Positions 17,571 to 25,608 of a stretch of 51,350 nt of DNA are shown piece after piece; positions within the stretch are counted from its first letter, which is position 1; each line of letters begins with the position of its first letter. The DNA lies in NCBI GenBank assembly GCA_030372995.1, contig JAUCPZ010000110.1:1-51350 (forward strand), given 5' to 3'. A program made the position numbers and the translations under genes. The notes beneath the pieces were generated by a model. The model was not told the DNA's origin. It ran no database searches and saw only the letters and a list, made by a program, of their open reading frames with translations. The DNA is from Dehalococcoidia bacterium (GTDB lineage: Bacteria; Chloroflexota; Dehalococcoidia; UBA2247; RBG-13-53-26).

Positions 17571-18236
17571 TCACTTGCCCCGCGTGTTGTCAGATTGGGC
17601 TTCCGGCGACGGCCTGCCCATCAGGCCGTACAGGTAGAGCGTCATCAGTTCCCGCACCAGCCCAGCGGGCTTCTCAGATTCCGCCAGCAGCTCGGGTCTG
17701 GCCATCAAGCCATTGCGGAAGATCTCCGTGTAAGCCAGGATTGCCTCCTGTGACAGTTCCGGATTCACGTAGCCCTGTTCCCTGCCCTCATCAAAGAAGC
17801 TCGCTACCATGGGCATGATCTCGCGGTCGTAGGTGCGCCTGACGAGATCTCGGAGCTCGGGATCCTTCGCGACCAGCGTCTCCATGAGTTCGCCGCCGTA
17901 CTGGCTGACCGCTTTCATCTTCCCCAGCAGTATCCAGTCCAGTTTCTCTGGAAACGTTCTCTTCTCGGCCATCAAAGACCGGAATTCGCCTACCACTTCC
18001 TGTATCAGATTGCTGACCACGTCCCGTATCAGCCCCTCCTTGCTTCCGAACTGGTTGTAGATAGTGACCTGAGAAACGTCCGCCTCGCGCGCAATCTCGC
18101 GGATCGTCACCTTCTTGAAACCGTGCAACTGGAACAGCCGCAGCGCCGCCCGGCGGATATCCTCCTTCTTCGCCTCCGACCGACCTCGGAAGCGGATTTG
18201 AGCATTGAATCTTCGCGTTGCTGCCTTGTGAACCAT
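17571..18236 (-). CDS. TetR-family transcriptional regulator of the ABC exporter operon
   Basis: 221 aa with an N-terminal helix-turn-helix (about residues 44-65, IREIAREADVSQVTIYNQFG) and a helical ligand-binding domain. The open frame reaches an ATG at 18245, but that codon overlaps the -10 box of the gene's own promoter. The ATG at 18236 coincides with the predicted transcription start and has no ribosome site, so a leaderless mRNA is likely. It is the first gene of the tetR-ATPase-permease-permease operon. TetR proteins usually repress until a ligand, often the exported compound, binds. Confidence 0.87.
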   Translation of the reverse strand: MVHKAATRRFNAQIRFRGRSEAKKEDIRRAALRLFQLHGFKKVTIREIAREADVSQVTIYNQFGSKEGLIRDVVSNLIQEVVGEFRSLMAEKRTFPEKLDWILLGKMKAVSQYGGELMETLVAKDPELRDLVRRTYDREIMPMVASFFDEGREQGYVNPELSQEAILAYTEIFRNGLMARPELLAESEKPAGLVRELMTLYLYGLMGRPSPEAQSDNTRGK

Positions 18237-18272
18237 ATGAAACATAATAGTTCATTTGTTTCATCAAGTCAA
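18237..18272 (-). promoter_or_regulatory. tetR operon promoter with overlapping inverted-repeat operator
   Basis: Minus strand: TTGACT (18267-18272), 17-bp spacer, TATTAT (18244-18249), each 5/6. An inverted repeat ATGAAACA (18237-18244) / TGTTTCAT (18257-18264), with 12 bp between arms, covers the spacer and the edge of the -10. It is the natural candidate for the TetR binding site and for autorepression. Start predicted at about 18236-18237. Confidence 0.7.
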
Positions 18273-18355
18273 GCGAAGAGCAGCGCAGGCAATCGCATCG
18301 CGACCAACCCTGCACCGTCGGCAAGAACCCGTGCACCTCGCGAGCCAGTGCAAAC

Positions 18356-18364
18356 TGCTATAAT
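18356..18364 (+). promoter_or_regulatory. Extended -10 promoter of the patatin-like gene
   Basis: TGCTATAAT is a perfect -10 with TGn extension. Predicted start is near 18371, only about 16 nt before the ATG at 18387. It is divergent from the tetR promoter with about 85 bp between the two -10 elements. Confidence 0.6.
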
Positions 18365-18386
18365 CAGTTCCGCCAGTGAGTACGTC

Positions 18387-19259
18387 ATGCCAGCAACAGA
18401 CTCCTCCGACAGGGCAAAGATAGGCTACGCGCTTGGCGGCGGCGGCGCGCGGGGCCTTTCCCATATCGGCGTCATCAAAGTGCTGGAGGAGTACGGCATC
18501 TACCCGGACGTCATCGCCGGAACCAGCATCGGGGCCCTGGTCGGCGCGCTGTATGCCAGCGGCCTCCGCGCCGGAGACATCGAGCGGGCGATGCGCCTGG
18601 ACCTGAGACGCCTGGCGATGCTGGCCGATGTCACCTGGTCCCTGACCGGCCTCGTCAAGGGCAGGCGGGTAGCCGCAGCACTTAAGTCCTTCCTCGGCGA
18701 CCTGACTTTCAACGACATGAAGATACCCTTCGCATGCGTGGCAACAGACATTATCAGCGGCGAGGAAGTAGTCTTGCGCACCGGGCCGGTGATCACAGCC
18801 GTCCGGGCGAGTATCTCAGTCCCCGGGTTATTCACCCCAGTCAGGTGCCAGGGACGGTATCTTGTGGACGGCGGGTTGGTCAACATGGTGCCCGTCAGCA
18901 TCTGCCGTCAGATGGGCGCCGACTTCGTCGTGGGAGTCAACGTTATCCCCGACCCGTCGCAACTCCTCCATCAACCGGAGCATGAAGTAGGCGATAGCGA
19001 AGAGGAGGAAGACTCTCGCCTGTCGCGCTCCCGCCGATCAAGACAACAGAAGTCGGCGGCACCAAACGTCGTGAAAGTGCTGATACAGTCTCTCTACATC
19101 CCCGGATACCGGATAGCCAGGGAAAACCTGAGGGACGCTGACCTGACCATCAGTCCGGAGGTCGGCGATATCGGCTTCTTCCAGTTCGACAAGGAGGCCG
19201 AGGCCATCGAAGCCGGGGAGAGAGCCGCGCGGAAGGCATTGCAGGAGGCCGGCATCTAG
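18387..19259 (+). CDS. Patatin-like phospholipase / serine esterase
   Basis: 290 aa. It shows the patatin catalytic set: oxyanion loop GGGGARG (17-23), nucleophile Ser47 in GTSIG (45-49) and catalytic Asp161 in DGG. It is of the bacterial RssA / NTE type (no transmembrane or cyclic-nucleotide domain). An acidic then basic low-complexity insert (EEEED...RSRRSRQQK) lies near residues 205-230. The frame is open far upstream, through the tetR promoter, but family similarity begins after the ATG at 18387, which sits just downstream of the extended -10. The ribosome site is weak. Predicted to hydrolyse phospholipid or lysolipid acyl esters. The gene overlaps the end of the acyltransferase by 4 bp, tail to tail. 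Confidence 0.88.
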   Translation: MPATDSSDRAKIGYALGGGGARGLSHIGVIKVLEEYGIYPDVIAGTSIGALVGALYASGLRAGDIERAMRLDLRRLAMLADVTWSLTGLVKGRRVAAALKSFLGDLTFNDMKIPFACVATDIISGEEVVLRTGPVITAVRASISVPGLFTPVRCQGRYLVDGGLVNMVPVSICRQMGADFVVGVNVIPDPSQLLHQPEHEVGDSEEEEDSRLSRSRRSRQQKSAAPNVVKVLIQSLYIPGYRIARENLRDADLTISPEVGDIGFFQFDKEAEAIEAGERAARKALQEAGI

Positions 19260-20659
19260 CCCGGGCGAATGCCCGAACCGCTGTCGCCGCCGACTTCGTA
19301 GTTGCCCAGCTCATCGAGGCACAACGCCAGGAACTCCTCCGCCTTCTCTTTCGAGAAGAGCCCCGTATCGTAGGCAATGTAGATGCCGAGGCTGCCGTTG
19401 AAGGTGGCCACACAGATGTTCATCCCCATGCCGGCAAAGACGAAGGGCACGGCTTCAAAGTCAACGACTTTGAAGTTGCCTCCCTCGATCGGTTCATCCC
19501 CGCAGTCACTCAATCGGACAATGCCGGGATTGGTGCAGATAACGGTGTCGGCATACAGGGGAAAGAGGACATACTTCGCGAAGACCTCTATAGCTGCCAG
19601 GGGGAGGAGGCGCAGGACGGAGGCGAAGTAGATGATGGAATAGGTGTTGCCTCTCCTCTCTTTGAGCATATAGGACCGCTTCCTGCTGATCTTCCTCAGA
19701 AGGCCGGCAGGATCTGTTCGGTCCTTCGCAGATGTGGAAAAGGAGATGTAGGAGATCTGGTTGGATATGATGCCGTTCAAGTCGGGCGAGCCAACATCGA
19801 TCGGAACCAGAAAGCTAATCTTCCGGGTCCTCTTGCCGTGGCGCCTGTTCCACCTGTCAATGCTCCGGAAGCAGACCGCCATGAGGATGTCGTTGACCGT
19901 GCCGCCCACCGAGTTGGACTTCGCTTTGAGCTGCTGAAATTCAGCGGGCGCTATTCTGGCGGAACAGAAGGCAACCTCGCCAGGGCGTCGTGACTTGTCG
20001 TGGAATATCCTGGCAGGGTGGAAGAGGGGATTGATCAGGACAAAATAGGCCAGGTGGGAAAGCATCTCCCGATAGAAATTCTTCGTTCTGGCTCTTTCGG
20101 CTTTCGCTTCCCACAGCAACTCGTCGCTATCAGGTCTCACGGCCGGGGGTGCCAGGCAATCGTCCGGCGGCCTATTGTGGTATCTGGAGATGACATCGTT
20201 CAGTATGCGTACGGCACGAACCCCGTCCACTGCTGAGTGGTGGAAGGTGAACACCAGAACACAGTCACCGGGCGCCCTTTTCACCAGAAGGACTCTGAAG
20301 GGAAAGTCCTTTCTAACGTCGAGCCGCCGGTTGATCCACTCGTGAATGCGTTCCTCATAGAGCGCTCTGGCATCTACCTGTGTTGAACCTTGTTGGGTGT
20401 GAGAGGACACCAGGTCTTGTACTTCCAGCACTTCACCCATGACGTCGCTGCAGACGCGCCGATGATGCTGAAGAGGCCCCCCGCAGAGAGTAGTCATCAA
20501 CTCCGGGTGGGCCCGCATGGCGGAGAGAATGGCGCCTCTCAGCCGCTCCACATCCGGTTCCCCTCTCAGGTAGAGAATGCCGGAATAGCTGATGCGCCGG
20601 CCGGTGCAGCCTATCTCGAAAGCGAGCAGACACTTATCAAAGCAATTAAGGCGATTCAC
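19256..20659 (-). CDS. Condensation-domain / WS-DGAT-like acyltransferase
   Basis: 467 aa with the active-site motif HHSAVDG (140-146, HHxxxDG), shared by wax ester synthase/DGAT, PapA-type acyltransferases and NRPS condensation domains. It transfers an acyl group, normally from acyl-CoA, to an alcohol or amine. The frame is open to 20995, but that extension runs antisense through a tRNA remnant and has no family similarity. The GTG at 20659 follows AAAGGA and starts the conserved NRLNCFDK segment, so I place the start there. Its neighbour is a lipase, and acyl-CoA genes follow to the right, so lipid metabolism is a reasonable context. Confidence 0.8.
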   Translation of the reverse strand: MNRLNCFDKCLLAFEIGCTGRRISYSGILYLRGEPDVERLRGAILSAMRAHPELMTTLCGGPLQHHRRVCSDVMGEVLEVQDLVSSHTQQGSTQVDARALYEERIHEWINRRLDVRKDFPFRVLLVKRAPGDCVLVFTFHHSAVDGVRAVRILNDVISRYHNRPPDDCLAPPAVRPDSDELLWEAKAERARTKNFYREMLSHLAYFVLINPLFHPARIFHDKSRRPGEVAFCSARIAPAEFQQLKAKSNSVGGTVNDILMAVCFRSIDRWNRRHGKRTRKISFLVPIDVGSPDLNGIISNQISYISFSTSAKDRTDPAGLLRKISRKRSYMLKERRGNTYSIIYFASVLRLLPLAAIEVFAKYVLFPLYADTVICTNPGIVRLSDCGDEPIEGGNFKVVDFEAVPFVFAGMGMNICVATFNGSLGIYIAYDTGLFSKEKAEEFLALCLDELGNYEVGGDSGSGIRPG

Positions 20660-20969
20660 GAACCCCGGTCCTTTGCCCCCCTCAGCCTGTGCGGCTGCAG
20701 ACTGCCACGGTATTCTGCCAAGGCTGGCAGCTTTTGTCAAACGGATGTACTCGTTCACTAGATATGAGACAGTTGGAGGTCCGCCTGCTGTATGTTTGGA
20801 CCCTGGATGGCTGGGTGTCAAAAAGGGTCGCTCAGAATCGCACTTGTTCTCAGACCGGATTTGGGCGACAATCTCACCCTCCAATATGGAACGATTCTCT
20901 CCACATCGACCTCTTGCCCTATAGGCATGGCGTCGACAACCAAGATAGCCTGACCTACAGGAGCAGGCC

Positions 20970-20994
20970 GCGGGTTCGAGTCCCGACAGGTCCA
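20970..20994 (+). pseudogene. tRNA 3'-end remnant (T arm and acceptor)
   Basis: GCGGG-TTCGAGT-CCCGA (20970-20986) reads as a T arm with one mismatched pair, then CAGGTCC and a discriminator A. The matching 5' acceptor strand GGACCTG and a D arm are absent upstream, so this is not a complete tRNA. The 491-bp stretch 20660-21150 otherwise holds only the 69-nt repeat that follows this remnant. Confidence 0.55.
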
Positions 20995-21060
20995 CTTATG
21001 TCTACCCGCAAAGGTCTGCAACCTTGACGCAACAGTGACTCAAGAGTTTGCAGGTTATCC
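20992..21060 (+). repeat. 69-nt repeat copy A, after tRNA remnant
   Basis: Begins CCACTTATGTCTAC at the tRNA-remnant 3' end. It aligns without gaps over 69 nt, 51 identical (about 74%), to the reverse strand of 31597-31665, which follows tRNA-Val in the same relative position. Confidence 0.7.
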
Positions 21061-21150
21061 AAAAGTCACCTCCCTGCTCGATCCACCTACTGTTCTAACT
21101 CTGACAGGTCTCACCTGGCTTGTATTTCACACACTAAGGGTAGGTCAAGA

Positions 21151-22020
21151 TCATTTGTAGTGGTAGAAGCCTCGCCCACTCTTGACGCCCAGCCAACCCT
21201 TGTCGACATACTGCCTGAGGAAATCAGCACGCGCCCGTTGCTGCGGGTCGCTGTTTGACTTCGCCCACTTTTCGCTGATTTGCCAAGCCAGATCTAGGCC
21301 AATGAAGTCTAGCATGCCGAATGGTCCAACAACTGTCTTCGTAACGCCAATCCAGGCACGGTCTACATCCTCAACAGAAGCAACATCGTTCATCACAAGG
21401 TCAACCGCGCTCCTTGTCAGAGCCTGTAGCATGTAATTGAACACGTAGGCAGGGTGTTCTTTCTTTAGCACGATCGGCGTTTCCCCTATGCTCTCGGCAA
21501 AGGCCTTGAGCAGGTCCACAGTTGCCTGTGAGGTTCCAGGGTGAGGCATAATATCCACGATGTTGGCTTCCCACACATGCTGGTGGAAATGAAGAGCGGC
21601 GAACTGGCTAGGTCGGCCAGTTTCTTTCGCGAATGAAGACGGCATGAGGTCAGAGGTATTGGTGGTGAATATGGTGCGCGACGGACACAGCCTATTGAAC
21701 TCAGCAAGGACCCTCCCTTTCAATTTGGGATCTTCTGGCACGGATTCGCTTAGCAGGTCTGCCCCACTTGCAGCCTCACTGGCATTGGTCGTCGTGGTGA
21801 TCCGCGCAAGCGCAGCATCACTCTCCTGCTGGGTCATGCGCCCCCAAGCCACTAGGTGTGCTCCGTACTGTTTCAGTTGACTTGTCGCTGCTTCCAGAGC
21901 CTGCGGGGCCACATCGTAGAGCGTGACGTTGTAGCGATGGGTGGCACACTGCAGACTGATCTGGCGCCCCATTGTCCCTGCACCCACGACAAGTACACGG
22001 TGGATGTCATCGATCTTCAT
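21151..22020 (-). CDS. 3-hydroxyacyl-CoA dehydrogenase (NAD-dependent)
   Basis: 289 aa, the single-function FadB2/HBDH size. NAD motif GAGTMG at 13-18; NTSDL at about 121-125; catalytic His144 sits in ALHFHQ, where most family members have HFFNP, so the substrate pocket may differ. The C-terminal helical domain ends with GRGFYHYK, a normal family terminus. The ribosome site AAAGGAGG is ideal. It oxidises 3-hydroxyacyl-CoA to 3-oxoacyl-CoA in beta-oxidation or the reverse in butyrate-type synthesis. It is the last gene of a minus-strand series with an acyl-CoA ligase at its start. Confidence 0.9.
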   Translation of the reverse strand: MKIDDIHRVLVVGAGTMGRQISLQCATHRYNVTLYDVAPQALEAATSQLKQYGAHLVAWGRMTQQESDAALARITTTTNASEAASGADLLSESVPEDPKLKGRVLAEFNRLCPSRTIFTTNTSDLMPSSFAKETGRPSQFAALHFHQHVWEANIVDIMPHPGTSQATVDLLKAFAESIGETPIVLKKEHPAYVFNYMLQALTRSAVDLVMNDVASVEDVDRAWIGVTKTVVGPFGMLDFIGLDLAWQISEKWAKSNSDPQQRARADFLRQYVDKGWLGVKSGRGFYHYK

Positions 22021-22243
22021 AGCTGTCCTCCTTTCATCGTTTGGACGTCACTTATCGCCTCTACTACTCTTTCAGCGTGTTTCCAAAAGGCCCGGCAGGA
22101 TTTCCCCTGGCGGTTTCTCAACCACTCCAGAAGGCCTACCTGGTAACGGTCTCGTTATCCGTTTGACTGGTGAAATTCGAAGCCTGACGACCAGCCGAGT
22201 AGACTCGCCAGCAAAGCTGTGGTCAATCCGTGCTCGCCTCGGA

Positions 22244-22774
22244 TCACTGACTGCTCCTCTTTGGCCTGACACGAACCTTGCAGTAGTCAGGTGCATTTCC
22301 GAGGGGCACCATCTCCAGCTTGTCCATGTCAAGATCAGGCCACATTTCGTCTCTTATAGCCGTGCTGATGGCCTTTATTAGGTACGAGCATATCTCGGGA
22401 TATTGCTTCACCGCTCCCATCATCCAACAAGTCCTGGCTATCTCGACCAGTGAGTCTGGGCTCTCCCTTATCCACTCGATCTTCTTGCATCCCAGGACCC
22501 TATCCTCGAAGTCGAAAACCTGCTGGTACGTCTCAAATGGTTTCTGCCGCAGATCAGCCTCTGTTATACCTAGCATCTGCATTGTCGCCGGGATACTATC
22601 CCGTGCATGTTCCGCCGCGAACGCAACTACTTCCTCCAGTATCTCTGGTCCTCTCTTCTCCTGACCTTGCGCCATCGCTCTCAGACTGAAGCCCAGGAGC
22701 TTCCCCACCCAGTCACCAAAGAATGCCGCGTATGTCTCGACTGTGATCTCTTCTGGATTGACTCCCTTCGACAT
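22244..22774 (-). CDS. Unknown protein, resembles L-2-amino-thiazoline-4-carboxylate hydrolase-type family
   Basis: 176 aa, mostly helical, no signal or membrane segment. A GTG three codons upstream is open, but GGAGGTGA is placed for the ATG at 22774. The end of the protein (a Cys-rich WMMG...YPEIC stretch, then DYCKVRV) resembles the bacterial L-2-amino-thiazoline-4-carboxylic acid hydrolase-like family, whose members mostly have no proven role. This is a weak recollection-based resemblance. It lies between the hydroxyacyl-CoA dehydrogenase and the acetoacetate-decarboxylase-like gene and is probably co-transcribed. Confidence 0.6.
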   Translation of the reverse strand: MSKGVNPEEITVETYAAFFGDWVGKLLGFSLRAMAQGQEKRGPEILEEVVAFAAEHARDSIPATMQMLGITEADLRQKPFETYQQVFDFEDRVLGCKKIEWIRESPDSLVEIARTCWMMGAVKQYPEICSYLIKAISTAIRDEMWPDLDMDKLEMVPLGNAPDYCKVRVRPKRSSQ

Positions 22775-22828
22775 TTCACTCACCTCCTTGATCCGTCAGC
22801 ATGGCATCCGTTCCTTGCCTCTGCTGTC

Positions 22829-23623
22829 TCAGTCAACGAGACCTGCATCCAGTTTCATTAGCGCATAGGGTGCGAATTCCGCAGCTGTGGTCTCGGCTGC
22901 AACCGTCCCCGGCAACATGGTGACGTCACCGACGAAGTAGACGGCCCCCAGTACCCGGACGACTTCGACTTCACTCCAGGGATCGTGATCAGATGATTGC
23001 AGCACCAGCTTGGCTTCGCCCATGTCTACGCGTTTTGGACGCCTTGTCACGACTTCCCTGACGAGCCGTGGATTGTAGTCGAACCCTTCACCGCCAGCCG
23101 CCGGGAAATACTTGAAATTGAAGGTTACTACCTGACCCGGGACTTGAAGGCTGGCGGCCATGATATCCTGGAATCTCTTGTCATTGAACTTGCCTGTGAG
23201 ATTTGCTTTGATCTCGAGGAAGCGGACGCCGTGTCGCTCGGTCCGGCCATCGACCTTCTCGCCTTGGCGCTTGAGGTGAATATCAGCCATCTTCTTGGGA
23301 TACCCGAATATCTCGCGACCCAGGATCATTGCCATGTCGTTGGTGACTGGCATGCCAAGACAGTAGGAGCCTTCTTCACCATTGAACTGGGCCTGAAGGA
23401 ACAGGGCGCTCTCCAGGTATGCCACGCCGAAATTGGTTCTGGGGTAGTTGGCCACAAATACGCTGCCGATGGGCAGAGCCCCGGGCTTGAGCGGTGGAGG
23501 CAGCAGGCGTCTCACTACCTCGGGCTTGGTCTCAAAGAAGACAGTCACTCTCTCAACGTCGTAGAACTCTCCTGCCTGCATGAATTTCAGGCTGTTCTGC
23601 TTTTCAGATCTGACGAACCCCAT
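22829..23623 (-). CDS. Acetoacetate decarboxylase-family protein
   Basis: 264 aa. The motif GREIFGYPKK carries Lys110-Lys111, equivalent to the Schiff-base lysine pair of acetoacetate decarboxylase (Lys115/Lys116 in the Clostridium enzyme). The family decarboxylates 3-oxo acids or, in other members, performs aldol, dehydratase or lactonase chemistry through the same imine. The ORF is open for 11 more codons, but GAGGAGG precedes the ATG at 23623. In the context of an acyl-CoA ligase, SDR and hydroxyacyl-CoA dehydrogenase it may act on a 3-oxo intermediate, but the true substrate is open. Confidence 0.82.
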   Translation of the reverse strand: MGFVRSEKQNSLKFMQAGEFYDVERVTVFFETKPEVVRRLLPPPLKPGALPIGSVFVANYPRTNFGVAYLESALFLQAQFNGEEGSYCLGMPVTNDMAMILGREIFGYPKKMADIHLKRQGEKVDGRTERHGVRFLEIKANLTGKFNDKRFQDIMAASLQVPGQVVTFNFKYFPAAGGEGFDYNPRLVREVVTRRPKRVDMGEAKLVLQSSDHDPWSEVEVVRVLGAVYFVGDVTMLPGTVAAETTAAEFAPYALMKLDAGLVD

Positions 23624-23759
23624 AGCACACCTCCTCAAGATTCTATTCTGTGACACGCTTGTGCATATACAATAGAAACCTAGCCGATGGCGCTACGTTG
23701 GCCGGGCATCCGAGATCTGCGTGCCGCGTTCCGCTGGTCGGGCGACTCGTCGATGACCA

Positions 23760-24644
23760 CTACTTCAGCATTGACATGGACATTGGGTCCGTGGGATTGC
23801 GTTCCCACAGGATGTCTTCCATCCGCAGTTGCAGCAAGTACTTCGTCACAGGTTTGTCTGTGAGGATGTAGAACTTGTTCTGTCGAATCGCATCGAAGAC
23901 GCATTCCGCTGCCTGTTGAGGAGAAATCCCCGCCCTCACCTGGTCATCCAATTTCTCGAGAACGTTCTGACGAAAGGGATTTGCCTTGCGCGCCTCCTCG
24001 ACGGCCGCTTCATTCAAGAGTTCCCGAGGACGATTCCTCTCGCTCGTCATTATTCGTGTGTTCACAAAGGCCGGACAGAAGACTGAGACCCCGATCTTGG
24101 AGCCCACAATCCTCAGCTCGTGATAGAGAGTCTCGGAGAGGGCAACCACTCCAAACTTTGCCACCTTGTAGCTCACCCGGCCTACGGGAACCGACCCCAT
24201 GAACAACCCGTTTCCCGAAGCCGTGTTAACCACGTGGCACTCCGTGCTCTGTTTCAACATAATCGGGACGAAGACACGAACGCCGTGGATGACACCCCAG
24301 AGATCAACGCCCAGAACCCATTGCCAGTCCTCTTCAGTAGTTGCCCACGTGGTGTCGCCTCCCCCTACTCCAGCGTTGTTGAACAGCAGGTGGACTGCGC
24401 CGTAGGCTTCCAGCGTTCTCTTTGCCAGTCCCTCGATGTCTCCACCCTTGGAGACATCAGTCACCACACCCAGAACGGATGCGCCGCCTGCTGTCAGTTC
24501 TCGCTCGGCGTCGGCCAACGCTTTCGGTTCAACATCGGCCATCACTATGTTCATGCCCTCTTGAGCGCAGCGTTCGGCCAGAGCATATCCTATGCCACTG
24601 GCAGCACCGGTGATGACAGCTGTCTTTCCCCTAAAGTCTTTCAT
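23760..24644 (-). CDS. Short-chain dehydrogenase/reductase (SDR)
   Basis: 294 aa classical SDR: cofactor motif TGAASGIG (12-19), NNAG (89-92), and the catalytic Ser143, Tyr159, Lys163. Asp37 at the end of the second strand suggests NAD over NADP. A C-terminal extension of about 45 residues carries KPVTKYLLQLRMEDIL, seen in SDRs acting on larger hydrophobic alcohols. The ribosome site GGAGGG is good. Expected to interconvert a secondary alcohol and ketone. Part of the lipid or ketone gene series. Confidence 0.9.
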   Translation of the reverse strand: MKDFRGKTAVITGAASGIGYALAERCAQEGMNIVMADVEPKALADAERELTAGGASVLGVVTDVSKGGDIEGLAKRTLEAYGAVHLLFNNAGVGGGDTTWATTEEDWQWVLGVDLWGVIHGVRVFVPIMLKQSTECHVVNTASGNGLFMGSVPVGRVSYKVAKFGVVALSETLYHELRIVGSKIGVSVFCPAFVNTRIMTSERNRPRELLNEAAVEEARKANPFRQNVLEKLDDQVRAGISPQQAAECVFDAIRQNKFYILTDKPVTKYLLQLRMEDILWERNPTDPMSMSMLK

Positions 24645-24674
24645 CTTCCCTCCTTCGTGATGCTCCCGTTCCCG

Positions 24675-25589
24675 TCAACGAATAGCGCTGCACACGAGCG
24701 GATAGCACGATGACAGTGCGGTCCTCAAGACAAGGAACTTGAGCAGGGCCGCATTCGCGACCTCTGGTCGCTCGACTGGGAGCAAGTGACCGGCACCTGA
24801 AATGATCTCGACTTGGATGTGCGGTGCCACAGCGCTCAGCCGTGAAGCTGCTTTGGCTACATTGTAGATCGGGTCTTGGCTCCCCAAGAGTACAAGTGTG
24901 GGAATGTGAAGGGCTGAGACTTGTGTATCTTTGAAGATCGGTGGTTGTTCATTAACCGCTCTCCCAGCCCTCCATCTGATGACGACATCGTCAATCGCCC
25001 AGTCTGGCATGCCGCCATATTCTGTAGAGGCAAGGTAACGGAAGAAGGACCGCACAGTGGCTGCTCCGGGCAAGAAAGAGGTCAGGCCAGCGCGAAGCAC
25101 GAATCCAATCTTCATTCTCTGAAGGGAGGCAGGAGCAATGAGCACCAGGCGTTCAACCCGATTTGGGAAGGCGAGAGCAAAATGAAAGGCTATCCAGCCG
25201 CCAAGAGACATGCCAATAACCTTGGCGGTTTCGATACCAAGCTGCCCAAATACCTCGTTCAACCACCGTGCGTGATCGCCGGAGGCATATCGAGGTCTGG
25301 TGCCTGCGCTCTTCCCGAGATCACCGATTGTGTCTAGCGCGTACACCCGAAAGCGATCAGTCAGAGCAGCAATATTAGACCCCCAGCCAGTTGCATTACT
25401 TCCGAGTCCATGCAAGAGAACAAGCGGAGGAGCCTCAACAGCACCCGCAGCTATGAGATGGGTGGAACCAAAGGTTGTATCAACGAAACGCGTCTCACAG
25501 GGCACAGGGGAACGGGATAGCAGGGAATCATATGAGGCAAATGCCTTCTCTCGGGCTCTATCTGACTTGTACTGAGAGGGCATTGCCAT
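24675..25589 (-). CDS. Alpha/beta-fold hydrolase
   Basis: 304 aa with the HGLG oxyanion motif, the nucleophile elbow GMSLGG, an acidic residue in GSQDPIY and the catalytic His in GAGHLLPVERPE. It is of the MhpC / epoxide-hydrolase-like group. It may hydrolyse an ester, lactone or C-C bond of a 1,3-diketone. Several ATG codons lie in a row; GAGG at 25596-25599 best serves the ATG at 25589. Only 19 bp separate it from the acyl-CoA ligase gene, so the two are co-transcribed. Confidence 0.85.
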   Translation of the reverse strand: MAMPSQYKSDRAREKAFASYDSLLSRSPVPCETRFVDTTFGSTHLIAAGAVEAPPLVLLHGLGSNATGWGSNIAALTDRFRVYALDTIGDLGKSAGTRPRYASGDHARWLNEVFGQLGIETAKVIGMSLGGWIAFHFALAFPNRVERLVLIAPASLQRMKIGFVLRAGLTSFLPGAATVRSFFRYLASTEYGGMPDWAIDDVVIRWRAGRAVNEQPPIFKDTQVSALHIPTLVLLGSQDPIYNVAKAASRLSAVAPHIQVEIISGAGHLLPVERPEVANAALLKFLVLRTALSSCYPLVCSAIR

Positions 25590-25608
25590 CATCAACCTCG
25601 AATCAGAC

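Noticed and set aside
18123-18386. 88-residue N-terminal extension of the patatin-like protein
   Set aside because: Runs through the tetR coding region and both divergent promoters; composition is Ser/Arg-rich noise and conservation begins at the ATG at 18387.
20925-20994. A complete functional tRNA on the plus strand
   Set aside because: T arm and 3' acceptor strand are present but no complementary 5' acceptor strand or D arm could be found, and one T-stem pair is mismatched.
20660-20995. 112-residue N-terminal extension of the acyltransferase
   Set aside because: Reads antisense through a tRNA remnant and contains no family sequence.
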